From Mycolicibacterium sp. 018/SC-01/001 (lineage in GTDB: Bacteria; Actinomycetota; Actinomycetes; Mycobacteriales; Mycobacteriaceae), in contig NZ_VKAA01000010.1 of the NCBI RefSeq assembly GCF_007096635.1, positions 124,001 through 188,000 of the forward strand: 64,000 nt of DNA. The letters are read 5' to 3'. Positions 34,380-45,525 of this stretch are shown here, one piece after another. Each line of letters opens with the position of its first letter. Within the stretch, counting starts at the first letter, position 1. The notes under the pieces were generated by a model, which saw only the letters and a program-made list of their open reading frames with translations, searched no databases and had not been told where the DNA came from. Position numbers and translations under genes: made by a program.

Positions 34380-35009
34380 ATGAAGGCGACACCGACCACG
34401 GACCGCGGTCGGGCGACCGTCGGGCGAATCATCGACGCTGCGTGCAATCTCTTCGGCACGCAAGGCATTCAAGCGACCTCACTCGACGAGATCGGGGCCG
34501 CCGCAGGCGTCGGACGCAGCCAGCTGTACCACTTTTTCGTCGACAAGTCCGACCTCGTCGCCGAGGTGGTGGCCGTTCAAGTCGAGCGCGTCGTCGACGG
34601 GCTCACGCCGACCTTCGAATCGATGACGACGGCCGCCGACGTCCGCGCCTGGTGTGACGAGGTCGTCGCCTTCCACGCCGCGTCCACGGCGAACATCCGC
34701 TGCCCCATCGGGTCGCTGATCCATCAGCTCCGGGACGACGACGTGGCGGCACGCCGGGCCCTGGTCTCCGGTTTCACCCGATGGGAACAGTTGCTGGCGG
34801 CCGGACTCCACCGCGTGGCCGACACCGGAGGCCTCTGCGAGGGCTCCGACGCCGACACGCTGGCCGCCGCTCTGCTCGCGGCCTATCAGGGCGGCGTGCT
34901 GCTGGCCAATGCCACCGGCGACGTGGCGCCGTTGCGGCGTGCCCTGCGGGGTGTCGTCGACGCAGCGCTTCCCGGTCCGTCCAGCGTTTCGAAACATGCA
35001 GCGAGATGA
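34380..35009 (+). CDS. TetR/AcrR family regulator
   Basis: A 209-residue regulator with an N-terminal HTH at about 10-60: TVGRIIDAACNLFGTQGIQA, then SLDEIGAAAGVGRSQLYHFFVDKSDLV, typical of TetR. The C-terminal domain resembles the LmrA/YxaF group, with ANIRCPIGSLIHQL as a signature-like strip. The ATG at 34380 follows GTGAGGAGG, an excellent ribosome site. Two TGTACT dyads upstream are the likely operator, giving autorepression and control of the divergent oxidoreductase. The flavin reductase gene follows 19 bp later and should be co-transcribed. Confidence 0.93.
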   Translation: MKATPTTDRGRATVGRIIDAACNLFGTQGIQATSLDEIGAAAGVGRSQLYHFFVDKSDLVAEVVAVQVERVVDGLTPTFESMTTAADVRAWCDEVVAFHAASTANIRCPIGSLIHQLRDDDVAARRALVSGFTRWEQLLAAGLHRVADTGGLCEGSDADTLAAALLAAYQGGVLLANATGDVAPLRRALRGVVDAALPGPSSVSKHAAR

Positions 35010-35028
35010 CGATCATCGAGGAGAAAAC

Positions 35029-36444
35029 ATGACCACTGTCGACCGATTCGACGCTGTGGTGATAGGCGGCGGTCCCGGCGGTGTGACCGCGGCCCTTCGC
35101 CTCACGGCCCACGGGCTCACCGTCGCCCTCATCGAGGACCGGCTGGTCGGCGGGGAATGCCACTACTGGGCGTGCAATCCGACCAAGACACTGATCCGCC
35201 CCATCGAGGTCCGCCGGCTCGCCGCAGCGGTTCCCGGAGTCCGAGAGGTCATGACGAGCCGGAGTCTGGACGTCGAGGCGGTGTTCGCCAAGCGAGACGC
35301 GATCATCGACCACCTCGTCGATCACGACATCGTGACCGGCCTGAAGCAGGCCGGCATCGACGTCATCCACGGTCGGGGTCGCCTCGACGGGGAGCGCACG
35401 GTGGTGGTCACCGAGCCCGATGGCCGCCAGCGTCGCCTGCACGCCGAGCATGCCGTCGTCCTCGCCACGGGGACAAGCCCTTTCATTCCTGACATCGACG
35501 GACTGAGATCTGCAGCACCGTGGACCAATCGGGAACTCGCGACCATGACTCGCGTTCCCGCTCGCAGCATCGTCGTCGGGGGCGGCGTCGTCGGCGTGGA
35601 GAGCGCGACGATCCTGTCCGGGCTCGGAAGTGACGTCACCCTGCTGGCACGGGGGCCCGCACTGCTGCAAGGCTCCGAACCCTTCGCCGGAGAGCGGGTC
35701 GCGCGCGGGCTGCAGGACCGCGGCGTCGAGGTCCGTGTCGATTCCACGGTGTCATCCGTGACCCGACACCCTTCCGGTGCTGTCAGCGTCGTCACCGCCG
35801 ACACCCAGCTCGACGCCGACGAGATCGTCGTCGCCACGGGGCGTTCCGTGAACACCGACGACGTTGGCCTGGAGACAGTCGGCCTCCCCGCGGGAGAATT
35901 CGTCGCGGTCGACGACCACCTCACGGCGACCGGAGTCGACGGTGAATGGCTCTACGCCATCGGTGACACGACGGGTCGCGCACTGCTGTCGCACGTCTCG
36001 CAATACCACGCGGGCATCGTGGCCGACATCGTGGCGCACCGCGCGCGGGGTGGGGTGGCGGTCGGCGCGGAGATGGCCGCGCAGGATCGCGGCCATCTGC
36101 CGCAGATCATCTTCACCGACCCTCAGGTGGTCGAGGTCGGCTACACCGAAAAAGCCGCGCGCGCCTCGGGATTCACCGTGGCGACGCGCAGCGCGCACTA
36201 TCCCGGAGAGATCGGAGAGCTGTCGATTCTGCGCGACGGCTTCGACGCGGAGGCAAAGCTGGTGATCGATGCCGACCGCGACACACTCCTCGGCGCCACG
36301 TTCGTCGGACCGGACATCGCGGACCTGGTCCACGCGGCCACGGTCGCCGTGGTCGGCAAGGTTCCCTTGTCGGTACTGCGGCACGCGATCGCACCGCATC
36401 CGTCACTCAGCCAGGTCTGGAACCCGTTGCTCGCCGCGCGTTGA
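35029..36444 (+). CDS. Class I flavin disulfide reductase-like (mercuric/lipoamide reductase family)
   Basis: A 471-residue FAD/NAD protein of the pyridine nucleotide-disulfide reductase fold. FAD loop VVIGGGPGGVTAA is at 10-22 and the NAD loop SIVVGGGVVGVESA near 180. The redox pair is spaced C-x4-C but in an unusual strip, VGGECHYWACNPTK instead of GGTCLNVGCIPSK. Near the C-terminus, where relatives have HPTLSE, it has HPSLSQ, so the base-assisting Glu is missing. It is coupled to the tetR gene (19 bp). It probably reduces a small-molecule or metal substrate; lipoamide dehydrogenase activity is not assured. Confidence 0.88.
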   Translation: MTTVDRFDAVVIGGGPGGVTAALRLTAHGLTVALIEDRLVGGECHYWACNPTKTLIRPIEVRRLAAAVPGVREVMTSRSLDVEAVFAKRDAIIDHLVDHDIVTGLKQAGIDVIHGRGRLDGERTVVVTEPDGRQRRLHAEHAVVLATGTSPFIPDIDGLRSAAPWTNRELATMTRVPARSIVVGGGVVGVESATILSGLGSDVTLLARGPALLQGSEPFAGERVARGLQDRGVEVRVDSTVSSVTRHPSGAVSVVTADTQLDADEIVVATGRSVNTDDVGLETVGLPAGEFVAVDDHLTATGVDGEWLYAIGDTTGRALLSHVSQYHAGIVADIVAHRARGGVAVGAEMAAQDRGHLPQIIFTDPQVVEVGYTEKAARASGFTVATRSAHYPGEIGELSILRDGFDAEAKLVIDADRDTLLGATFVGPDIADLVHAATVAVVGKVPLSVLRHAIAPHPSLSQVWNPLLAAR

Positions 36445-36465
36445 GCGCCGAGCCTGAGGAGTGGG

Positions 36466-38282
<1,817 letters not shown>

Positions 38283-38286
<4 letters not shown>

Positions 38287-40154
38287 GACCGCCCCTCCAG
38301 GATCTCGTGGTCCAATCGCACGCGGTCCGCCCGCTGCTCCCAGTCGGCGTCGCGCTCGCAGCCGTCGTCGAGTTCGTCGTCGGCGGCCAGCAGGTAGCGG
38401 TACTCGGGGACGGTGGCCAACAGCTCGGCGTGGGTGCCGACGTGGGTGATCGTGCCGTTCTGCAGCAACGCAACCCGATCGGCGAGCAGCACCGTCGAGG
38501 CGCGGTGCGCGACCACCACGCCGGTCACCGCGTGCAGAACGCGGCGCAGCGCCTCCTCGACCACGGCCTCGGTGTGCACGTCGAGCGCGCTCAACGTGTC
38601 GTCGAGAACCAGGATGCGCGGCGCCGCCAGAATCGCGCGTGCCAGCGACAGGCGTTGCCGCTGACCGCCGGACAGGCTCATTCCCTGCTCGCCGATGCGG
38701 GTGTCCAGGCCGTAGGGCAGGTCGTAGACGAATTCCGCCGCAGCCACCTCGACGGCTTGGCGCAACTCGTCGTCGGTCGCGTCCGGGTTCCCCAGACGCA
38801 GGTTCTCGGCCACCGACATCGAGAACAGCGTCGGGTCCTCGAACGCGGTGGCGACCGCCCGCCGCAGCGCTTCGAGACTCAGTTCGCGGATGTCCTGCGC
38901 GTCGATGCGGATCTCGCCCTCGGTCACGTCGTAGAGCCGCGACAGCAGACCCACCAGCACCGACTTACCCGATCCGGTCGCGCCCACCAGCGCCAGCGTC
39001 TCGCCCGGCTCGACGGTCACGCTGACGTGGCGCAGCGCCCAGTCCTGCGAGTCCGGGAACCGGAAGCCGACGTCGACGAGTTCGAGCCGGCCACCGCGTG
39101 GGGTCTGATCCCGCGGGCCGTCGGTGATCTCGCGCGGCGTGTCGAAGATCTCGGCGATGCGATTGGCCGCGGTGAACGATTCCTGCGTCATCGACAGCAG
39201 GAAGCCCAGCGAGGCGATCGGCCACACCAGCGACAGCATCATCGTGATGAAGGCGACGAGCGTGCCCATCGTGACGTAGCCGTGGCCCGCGGCGTAGGCG
39301 CCGAACCCCAGCACCAGGATCAGCGTCAGGTTCGGGATGATCTCCAGCAGCGTCCAGAACTTCGCCGACACCGTGATCCGCTTGACCTGCGTCTCGTACA
39401 GGTCGGAGAGTTGAGTGTCGAAACGGTCGTAGACGTAGTCCTCCCGGCCGAACGACTTGACCACGCGCAACCCGAGCGCGGACTCCTCGACGTGGGTGGC
39501 GACGTGGCCGGCCTGATCCTGAGCCAGCCGCGACAGCCGCGTGTACTCCCGCTGGAAGTGCAGCACGGTCAACGTGATCGGCACGATCGACACCAGCACC
39601 ACCACACCGAGGGGCCAGTACATCGAAAGCAGGATCGCGGTGACGACGGTGATCTGCAGGATGTTCAGGATCAGGAACGTCAGACCGAACGACATGAACC
39701 GACGAATCGTGCTCAGGTCGTTCATGATTCGCGACAGCAGCTGACCCGACTGCCAGCGACCGTGAAAGGACATCGGCAGGATCTGCAGCCGCGCGTAGAG
39801 GTCTTTGCGGATATCGGCCTCGACACCCATCGTCGCCCGCGCCACCAGCCAGCGACGGATGAACCACAGCACCGCCTCCGCGATGCCCAGCCCCAGCGCT
39901 GCGGCACCGAGCGTCCACAGGCCCTGCTGGTCCTGGTGGCGCACCGGACCGTCGATGACCGCCTTGGTCATCAGCGGAATGCCGACCGTCGCGCCCAGGC
40001 TGGCGATCGCGGCCGTGAACATCAGGATCCAGCGGCCGCGATACGGCAGCAGGTACGGCAACATCCGCCACAGGTCCGAGCTGGGCCTCACCCGCCGGGG
40101 CCGCGGCGCTATCGCGGGCGCTGCGCGCAGCGCGTTGGTTCCGGAATCAGCCAC
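38283..40154 (-). CDS. ABC half-exporter, partner A (degenerate Walker B)
   Basis: A 623-residue ABC exporter half. The membrane domain lies at about 40-330, the ATPase at 360-590. Walker A VGATGSGKSV, signature SLSGGQRQRL, and Walker B RILVLDDTLSALD with Asp replacing the catalytic Glu; the Q-loop position reads ATAFEDPTLF without Gln. With its partner's LSAGQ this forms one degenerate and one canonical ATP site, the hallmark of heterodimeric exporters. It overlaps its partner by 4 bp and the third half-exporter by 8 bp. The C-terminal 40 residues are acidic and extra. Confidence 0.94.
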
Positions 40155-42105
40155 TCACAACATCTTCCCACTGCGAGCAAGTGGTTAACCCATCTATCGA
40201 TTGGGCGCGGTGACACGGCAGATGCGACCGCTGGCCCGACGACGTCCCGAACTGGGTGCGGTACAGCTCCGCGTAGCGACCTCCCCGCGCGAGCAGTTCG
40301 GGGTGCGTACCGCGCTCCACGATGCGACCGTCCTCGACGACCAGGATCACGTCCGCCGCGCGGATCGTGGACAGCCGGTGCGCGATGACCAGCGACGTGC
40401 GCCCGGCCAGCGCCTCGGCGAGTGCCTGCTGCACCTTGGCTTCCGATTCGGAGTCCAGCGATGCGGTCGCCTCGTCGAGGACCACCACGCGGGGTGCGGC
40501 CAGCAGCAGACGCGCGATGGTCAGGCGTTGCCGCTGCCCGCCGGACAGGCGATAGCCGCGCTCGCCGACGATCGTGTCGAGACCGTCGGGCATGGCGGCG
40601 ACCACCTCGTCGAGGCGGGCGCGGCGCAGCGCCTCCCAGATGTCGTCGTCGGTCGCCTCCGGCGCGGCGAGCGCGACGTTGGCGCGGATCGACTCGTGGA
40701 ACAGGTGTCCGTCCTGGGTGACCATGCCGACCGTGTCCTTCAGCGACGCGAACGTCGCATCGCGCACGTCGACGCCGTTCAGCCGGATGGTCCCGGAGCT
40801 GACGTCGTAGAGCCGGGCCAGCAGAGACGCCGTCGTCGACTTCCCCGCGCCCGACGACCCGACGAGCGCGACCATCTGGCCGGGCCGCGCGGTGAACGAG
40901 ATGCCGTGCAGCACCTCGTCACCACCGCGATCGTCCAGCTCGGCGACCTCTTCCAGCGATGCCAGCGACACGGTGTCGGCGGCGGGATAGGAGAAGCGGA
41001 CGTCGTCGAACTCGACGGTGACCGTGCCGTCGGGGATCGCGACGGCGCCGGGCGCCTCCTGGATCAGCGGGACCAGGTCCAGCACCTCGAAGACGCGCTC
41101 GAAGCTGACGAGCGCGGTGGCGATCTCGACGCGGGCGTTGGCCAGCGCCGTCAGCGGTGCATACAGGCGCGTCAGCAGCAGAGCCAGCGACACGATCGCC
41201 CCCGCCTGCAATGTTCCGCCCAGAGCGAGCGCACCACCCAGGCCGTACACCAGTGCCAGTGCCAGCGCCGACATCAACGTCAGCGAGTTCATGAACGTCG
41301 CCTGCAGCATCGCCGAGCGCACACCGATGTCGCGCACCCGGCCGGCTCGCACCCCGAACTCGCGCGACTCGGCGTCGGCGTCACCGAAGAGCTTGATCAG
41401 CGTGGCGCCCGGCGCGGAGAACCGCTCGGTCATCTGCGTGTTCATCGTCGCGTTGTGGGCCGCTGCCTCGCGCGAGAGCTTCGCCATCGCCGCACCGATG
41501 CGGCGGGCGGGGATTAGGAACAGCGGCATCAGGGCCAGCGACACCAGCGTGACCTGCCAGGAGATGCTGATCATGACTGCCAGCGTCAGCGTCAGCGTCA
41601 CGATGTTGGACACGACGCCCGACAGCGTGTCGGAGAACGCGCGCTGGGCACCCATCACGTCGTTGCCGAGGCGGCTCACCAACGCCCCCGTCCGCGTCCT
41701 GGTGAAGAACGCGACCGGCATGCGCTGCACGTGGTCGAACACCGCGGTGCGCAGGTCGAGGATCAGCCCCTCACCGATCTGCGACGACAGCCACCGCGTC
41801 AGCAACGACATCGCGGCTTCGGCGAGGGCCACGACCGCGATCACCGACGCGAGCAGCACCACCGTCGACACCGGGCCGCCACCGGTGATCTCGTCGACCA
41901 CCCGGCCGGCGAGTAGGGGCGTCGCGACCGTGAGCACCGCGCCGATGACGCTGACCAGCAGGAACCACCCGAGCATGCGATGATGCCGAGCGGCGAAACG
42001 CCAGATGCGCGCCATCAGCCGGCGATCCGCCAACGAGTGCAGATCACCGCCCCGGGCGTGCGTCTGCCGATACAGCGACTGCCGGGCAACCGTTTCCAAG
42101 CTCAT
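40147..42105 (-). CDS. ABC half-exporter, canonical, first gene of the exporter operon
   Basis: A 652-residue ABC exporter. Six helices span about 45-320. The ATPase has VGSSGAGKSTT, GMVTQDGHLF, RLSGGQRQRLTIARL, VVVLDEATASLDSES and IAHRLST, all canonical, so it can work as a homodimer. About 35 residues upstream of the nucleotide domain is an inserted acidic stretch SLASLEEVAELDDRGGDEVLHG. A tail of 30 residues with two Cys, SHLPCHRAQSIDGLTTCSQW, follows the last family element. The ATG at 42105 is chosen over a longer form. It overlaps the next exporter gene by 8 bp. Confidence 0.93.
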   Translation of the reverse strand: MSLETVARQSLYRQTHARGGDLHSLADRRLMARIWRFAARHHRMLGWFLLVSVIGAVLTVATPLLAGRVVDEITGGGPVSTVVLLASVIAVVALAEAAMSLLTRWLSSQIGEGLILDLRTAVFDHVQRMPVAFFTRTRTGALVSRLGNDVMGAQRAFSDTLSGVVSNIVTLTLTLAVMISISWQVTLVSLALMPLFLIPARRIGAAMAKLSREAAAHNATMNTQMTERFSAPGATLIKLFGDADAESREFGVRAGRVRDIGVRSAMLQATFMNSLTLMSALALALVYGLGGALALGGTLQAGAIVSLALLLTRLYAPLTALANARVEIATALVSFERVFEVLDLVPLIQEAPGAVAIPDGTVTVEFDDVRFSYPAADTVSLASLEEVAELDDRGGDEVLHGISFTARPGQMVALVGSSGAGKSTTASLLARLYDVSSGTIRLNGVDVRDATFASLKDTVGMVTQDGHLFHESIRANVALAAPEATDDDIWEALRRARLDEVVAAMPDGLDTIVGERGYRLSGGQRQRLTIARLLLAAPRVVVLDEATASLDSESEAKVQQALAEALAGRTSLVIAHRLSTIRAADVILVVEDGRIVERGTHPELLARGGRYAELYRTQFGTSSGQRSHLPCHRAQSIDGLTTCSQWEDVVSG

Positions 42106-42208
42106 CTCATCACCGTAAAACCTGAACAATGGATGAGGTCAAAGACTTCCCAGGTGGTCCCACTACCGTCAGAACCGCAATTCAGTCGACCCCGGAGGAG
42201 CACACGGC

Positions 42209-42955
42209 GTGGAGACCCGACTGCAAGCGTGGGAACGCCGCGCGGAGTGGCCGCTCGCGATCGCCGCTCTGCTGTTCCTGGCGGCCTACAGCGTGGAGGT
42301 GCTCGCCCTGCCCGCAGGCGCGGCCGCCGTCGCGGTCCACATCGTCAGCATCGCCACCTGGGCGATGTTCGTCGTCGACTACGTCGTGCGTCTGTGCATC
42401 GCCGAACACCGCTGGCGGTGGTTCTGGCGGCATCTGTTCGACCTCGCGATCGTGGCGCTGCCCGTCCTACGGCACCTTCGGCTGCTGCGCCTGGTCACGC
42501 TGATCTCGGTGCTCAACCGCGCCCTCGGCCATGCGATCCGCGGCCGCGTGGTGATGTACACCGTCGGCGGCGCGGTGCTGTTGATCTACGTCTCCTCCCT
42601 GGCCGTACTCCAGGCGGAGAGGCACTACCCGAACGCGCACATCACCCACTTCGGCGATGCGCTGTGGTGGGCGATGACGACGATCACGACCGTCGGCTAC
42701 GGCGACCTGACCCCGGTCAGTCCCACCGGACGCGTCATCGCGGTGCTGTTGATGATCGGCGGTATCAGCCTGCTGGGCTCGATCACCGCCACGTTGGCGT
42801 CGTGGATCGTGCAGCGGGTCGCCGACGAGGACACCGCAGCCCAGATGGTGACGACCGCCCACATCGACACGCTGGTCCAGGAGATCGCGCTGTTGCGCGA
42901 GGAGGTGGCGCGGCTGGGCGAGCCCGCCGCCGCACACGAGAACCCCGACGGGTAA
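42209..42955 (+). CDS. Voltage-gated-like potassium channel
   Basis: A 248-residue six-helix ion channel. Helices run about 14-33, 40-64, 73-85, the arginine-bearing S4-like [19 protein letters not shown] near 88-106, then S5 and S6. The selectivity filter TTVGYGD is near residue 164 after the pore helix [10 protein letters not shown], so it is K+ selective by family rule. The C-terminal tail holds a coiled-coil [19 protein letters not shown] for assembly. The GTG at 42209 follows GGAGGAG. It is not linked to a regulator; prrA follows 49 bp later. Confidence 0.92.
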   Translation: METRLQAWERRAEWPLAIAALLFLAAYSVEVLALPAGAAAVAVHIVSIATWAMFVVDYVVRLCIAEHRWRWFWRHLFDLAIVALPVLRHLRLLRLVTLISVLNRALGHAIRGRVVMYTVGGAVLLIYVSSLAVLQAERHYPNAHITHFGDALWWAMTTITTVGYGDLTPVSPTGRVIAVLLMIGGISLLGSITATLASWIVQRVADEDTAAQMVTTAHIDTLVQEIALLREEVARLGEPAAAHENPDG

Positions 42956-43004
42956 CGGGCCGGGTTCCCGCAGCCGAGACCTCTCGTCAGGCAAGATTGC
43001 GGGC

Positions 43005-43706
43005 ATGGACAGTCCAGTGGGTTCGCCCCGGGTGCTCGTGGTCGATGACGATCCCGACGTGCTGGCCTCGCTCGAGCGCGGCCTGCGCCTGTCCGGGTTC
43101 AACGTGTTCACCGCCGTCGACGGCGCCGAGGCGCTGCGCAGCGCCACCGAGACGCGACCGGACGCGATCGTCCTCGACATCAACATGCCGGTGCTCGACG
43201 GCGTGTCCGTGGTGACGGCACTGCGCGCGATGGACAACGACGTGCCGGTGTGTGTGCTCTCGGCCCGCTCGTCGGTCGATGACCGGGTGGCCGGGCTGGA
43301 AGCCGGTGCCGACGACTACCTGGTCAAGCCTTTCGTGCTGGCCGAGCTCGTCGCCCGGGTCAAGGCGCTGCTACGCCGGCGCGGGGCCACGGCGACGTTC
43401 TCCTCGGAGACCATCACCGTCGGCCCGCTGGAGGTCGACATCCCCGGCCGGCGCGCGCGCGTCGACGGCGTCGACGTCGACCTGACCAAGCGTGAATTCG
43501 ACCTGCTCGCCGTGCTCGCCGAGCACAAGACCGCCGTGCTGTCGCGCGCCCAGCTCCTCGAGCTGGTGTGGGGTTACGACTTCGCGGCCGACACCAACGT
43601 CGTCGACGTGTTCATCGGGTACCTGCGCCGCAAGCTGGAAGCGGGCGGCGCCCCCCGCCTGCTCCACACCGTGCGTGGTGTCGGGTTCGTGCTGCGACAG
43701 CAGTAG
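43005..43706 (+). CDS. prrA: PrrA, OmpR-family response regulator
   Basis: A 233-residue response regulator. The receiver domain has DDDPDVL near 14-20, phosphorylated Asp58 in IVLDINMP and the Lys of YLVKPF. The winged-helix DNA-binding domain runs from about 130 to 233, with [31 protein letters not shown] and [14 protein letters not shown]. It is followed 17 bp later by its sensor kinase gene, as in the M. tuberculosis prrA-prrB pair (Rv0903c-Rv0902c), which is essential there. The symbol rests on strong resemblance plus the partner gene. Confidence 0.93.
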   Translation: MDSPVGSPRVLVVDDDPDVLASLERGLRLSGFNVFTAVDGAEALRSATETRPDAIVLDINMPVLDGVSVVTALRAMDNDVPVCVLSARSSVDDRVAGLEAGADDYLVKPFVLAELVARVKALLRRRGATATFSSETITVGPLEVDIPGRRARVDGVDVDLTKREFDLLAVLAEHKTAVLSRAQLLELVWGYDFAADTNVVDVFIGYLRRKLEAGGAPRLLHTVRGVGFVLRQQ

Positions 43707-43723
43707 ATGCTCGTGTCCCCCTC

Positions 43724-45064
43724 ATGATCGTGGTGTCGCGGATCTTCCGACGCACGCCCTCGCTGCGCACCCGCGTCGCGTTCGCCACCGCGATCGCCGC
43801 GGCCATCGTCGTCGGCATCGTCGGCACAGTCGTCTGGGTGGGCATCACCCAGGACCGCAAGGAGCGGCTGGACCGCCGCCTCGACGAGGCCGCCGGATTC
43901 GCGATTCCCTTCCTGCCGCGCGGCCTCGACGAGATCCCGCCGTCCCCCAATGACCAGGACGCCGTCATCACGGTGCGGCGCGCCGACGGTCAGGTGACGT
44001 CGAACTCCGTCGTCCTGCCGCAGCTCGACCCCGGCTACGCCGACACCACGGTCGACGGGGTGCGCTACCGGGTGCGCACCGTCGAGCTGTCGACGCCGGA
44101 ACCGATGTCCGTCGCTGTCGGCGCCACCTACGACGCGACGATCATCGACACCAACAACCTGCACCGCCGCGTGCTGATCATCTGCACGCTGGCCGTGGGT
44201 GCGGCGACCTTCGGCGGCTGGCTGCTGGCGGCGTTCGCGGTGCGGCCGTTCAAGCGGCTGGCCCAGCAGACGCGGCAGATCGATGCGGGTGACGAAGCAC
44301 CCGACATCGACATCCGCGGTGCCACCGAAGCCGTCGAGATCGCCGACGCCATCAAGGGCCTGCTCGGCCGCGTGTGGGAAGAGCAGGGCCGGACCAAGGC
44401 GGCGCTGGCCTCGGCCCGCGACTTCGCGTCCGTCTCGGCCCACGAACTGCGCACCCCGCTGACGGCGATGCGCACCAACCTCGAGGTGCTCGCGACGCTC
44501 GACCTCGGCGAGGAGCAGCGCAAGGAAGTCGTCGGCGACGTCATCCGCACGCAGACGCGGATCGAGGCGACCCTCGGTGCGCTGGAGCGGCTGGCTCAAG
44601 GCGAACTGTCCACCGAGGACGATCACGTGCCGGTCGACATCACCGAACTGCTCGACCGGGCCGCCCACGACGCGATGCGGGTGTACCCCGACCTGGAGGT
44701 GTCGCTGGTGCCGGCACCGACGGTGATCATCGTCGGCTTGCCGACGGGGTTGCGGCTGGCCGTCGACAACGCGATCGCCAACGCGGTCAAGCACGGCGGC
44801 GCGACCCGCGTGCAGCTCTCGGCGGTCAGTTCGCGGGCCGGAGTGGAGATCGCGGTCGACGACGACGGGATCGGCGTACCCGAGGAAGAACGCACGGTCG
44901 TCTTCGAACGGTTCTCCCGGGGCTCGACGGCGTCGCACTCCGGGTCGGGCCTCGGATTGGCACTGGTCGCGCAGCAGGCCGAATTGCACGGCGGCACAGC
45001 CTCGTTGGAGGCGAGTCCGCTGGGTGGCGCGCGGCTGCTGCTGCGGCTCCCGGGGCCGCGCTAA
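43724..45064 (+). CDS. prrB: PrrB, sensor histidine kinase
   Basis: A 446-residue membrane kinase. A first helix lies at about 19-42, the external sensor region at 43-148, and the second helix at about 149-172. Then come a HAMP-like linker, the phosphorylated His240 in FASVSAHELRTPL, and an ATP domain with AVDNAIANAVKHGG (N box), VDDDGIGVPEEE, and SGSGLGLALVAQQ (G boxes). The ATG at 43724 starts the short basic lead MIVVSRIFRRTPSLRTRVAF. Signals are unknown; PrrAB is linked to nitrogen and energy metabolism in mycobacteria. Confidence 0.93.
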   Translation: MIVVSRIFRRTPSLRTRVAFATAIAAAIVVGIVGTVVWVGITQDRKERLDRRLDEAAGFAIPFLPRGLDEIPPSPNDQDAVITVRRADGQVTSNSVVLPQLDPGYADTTVDGVRYRVRTVELSTPEPMSVAVGATYDATIIDTNNLHRRVLIICTLAVGAATFGGWLLAAFAVRPFKRLAQQTRQIDAGDEAPDIDIRGATEAVEIADAIKGLLGRVWEEQGRTKAALASARDFASVSAHELRTPLTAMRTNLEVLATLDLGEEQRKEVVGDVIRTQTRIEATLGALERLAQGELSTEDDHVPVDITELLDRAAHDAMRVYPDLEVSLVPAPTVIIVGLPTGLRLAVDNAIANAVKHGGATRVQLSAVSSRAGVEIAVDDDGIGVPEEERTVVFERFSRGSTASHSGSGLGLALVAQQAELHGGTASLEASPLGGARLLLRLPGPR

Positions 45065-45080
45065 TTCTTAGCGGGTGCCG

Positions 45081-45176
45081 AGAAGGTCGATGACAAAGAT
45101 CACGTCATCGGGTAGCCAGAAGGTCGATGACAAAGATCACGTCATCGGGTAGCCAGAAGGTCGATGACAAAGATCA
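45081..45176. repeat. 37-bp tandem duplication at the 3' end of the FKBP gene
   Basis: A 37-base unit starting AGAAGGTCGATGACAAAGAT stands at 45081-45117 and 45118-45154, with a partial third copy of 22 bases to 45176 inside the coding end. The unit equals the last codons of the FKBP gene plus its stop, so the duplicates are copies of the gene's own 3' end. Beyond them, at 45071-45080, remains an apparent older terminus coding for LLGTR-stop. Confidence 0.9.
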
Positions 45177-45504
45177 AAGTCTTGCCCGACAGGCGGTGTC
45201 CGCCACCGGCCGGGCCGTAGGCCTGCTCCGGCGGGATCGTCAGCTTGCGCCGACCGCCGACCTTCATCCCCGGGATGCCGTCCTGCCAGCCCTGGATCAA
45301 CCCGCGCAGCGGGAACTCGATCGACTCACCGCGGTTCCACGAGCTGTCGAACTCCTCGCCCGTGTCGTACTCGACACCGAGGTAGTGCACCTCCACGTTG
45401 GCGCCCGGCACCGCTTCGGGGCCGTCGCCGACGACGATGTCTTCGATCACCAGCTCGGTGGGTGCCGGGCCGTCGGGGAAGTCGATCTCGGGTTTGGTCG
45501 CCAT
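45142..45504 (-). CDS. FKBP-type peptidyl-prolyl cis-trans isomerase
   Basis: A 120-residue single-domain FKBP. Core motifs are VEVHYLGVEYDTGEEFDSSWNRGE, FPLRGLIQGWQDGIPGMKVGGRRKLTIPPEQAYG and the closing strand TLIFVIDLL. It helps proline isomerisation in the cytoplasm; there is no signal peptide. The stop codon lies in a 37-bp tandem repeat, so the last residues (LLATR) are produced by the repeat boundary rather than the older LLGTR ending. It is convergent with prrB and downstream of the SDR on the same strand. Confidence 0.93.
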   Translation of the reverse strand: MATKPEIDFPDGPAPTELVIEDIVVGDGPEAVPGANVEVHYLGVEYDTGEEFDSSWNRGESIEFPLRGLIQGWQDGIPGMKVGGRRKLTIPPEQAYGPAGGGHRLSGKTLIFVIDLLATR

Positions 45505-45525
45505 GGGCAGAGCGTAACCCGGGGC

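Noticed and set aside
27678..36444. Horizontally acquired genomic island with defined ends
   Set aside because: Gene content looks accessory, but GC content and codon use seem similar to the flanks and no attachment site or integrase marks the borders, so the island remains only a suspicion.
45081..45176. Possible CRISPR-like repeat
   Set aside because: Copies are directly adjacent with no spacers and match the FKBP 3' end, so this is a tandem duplication, not a CRISPR array.
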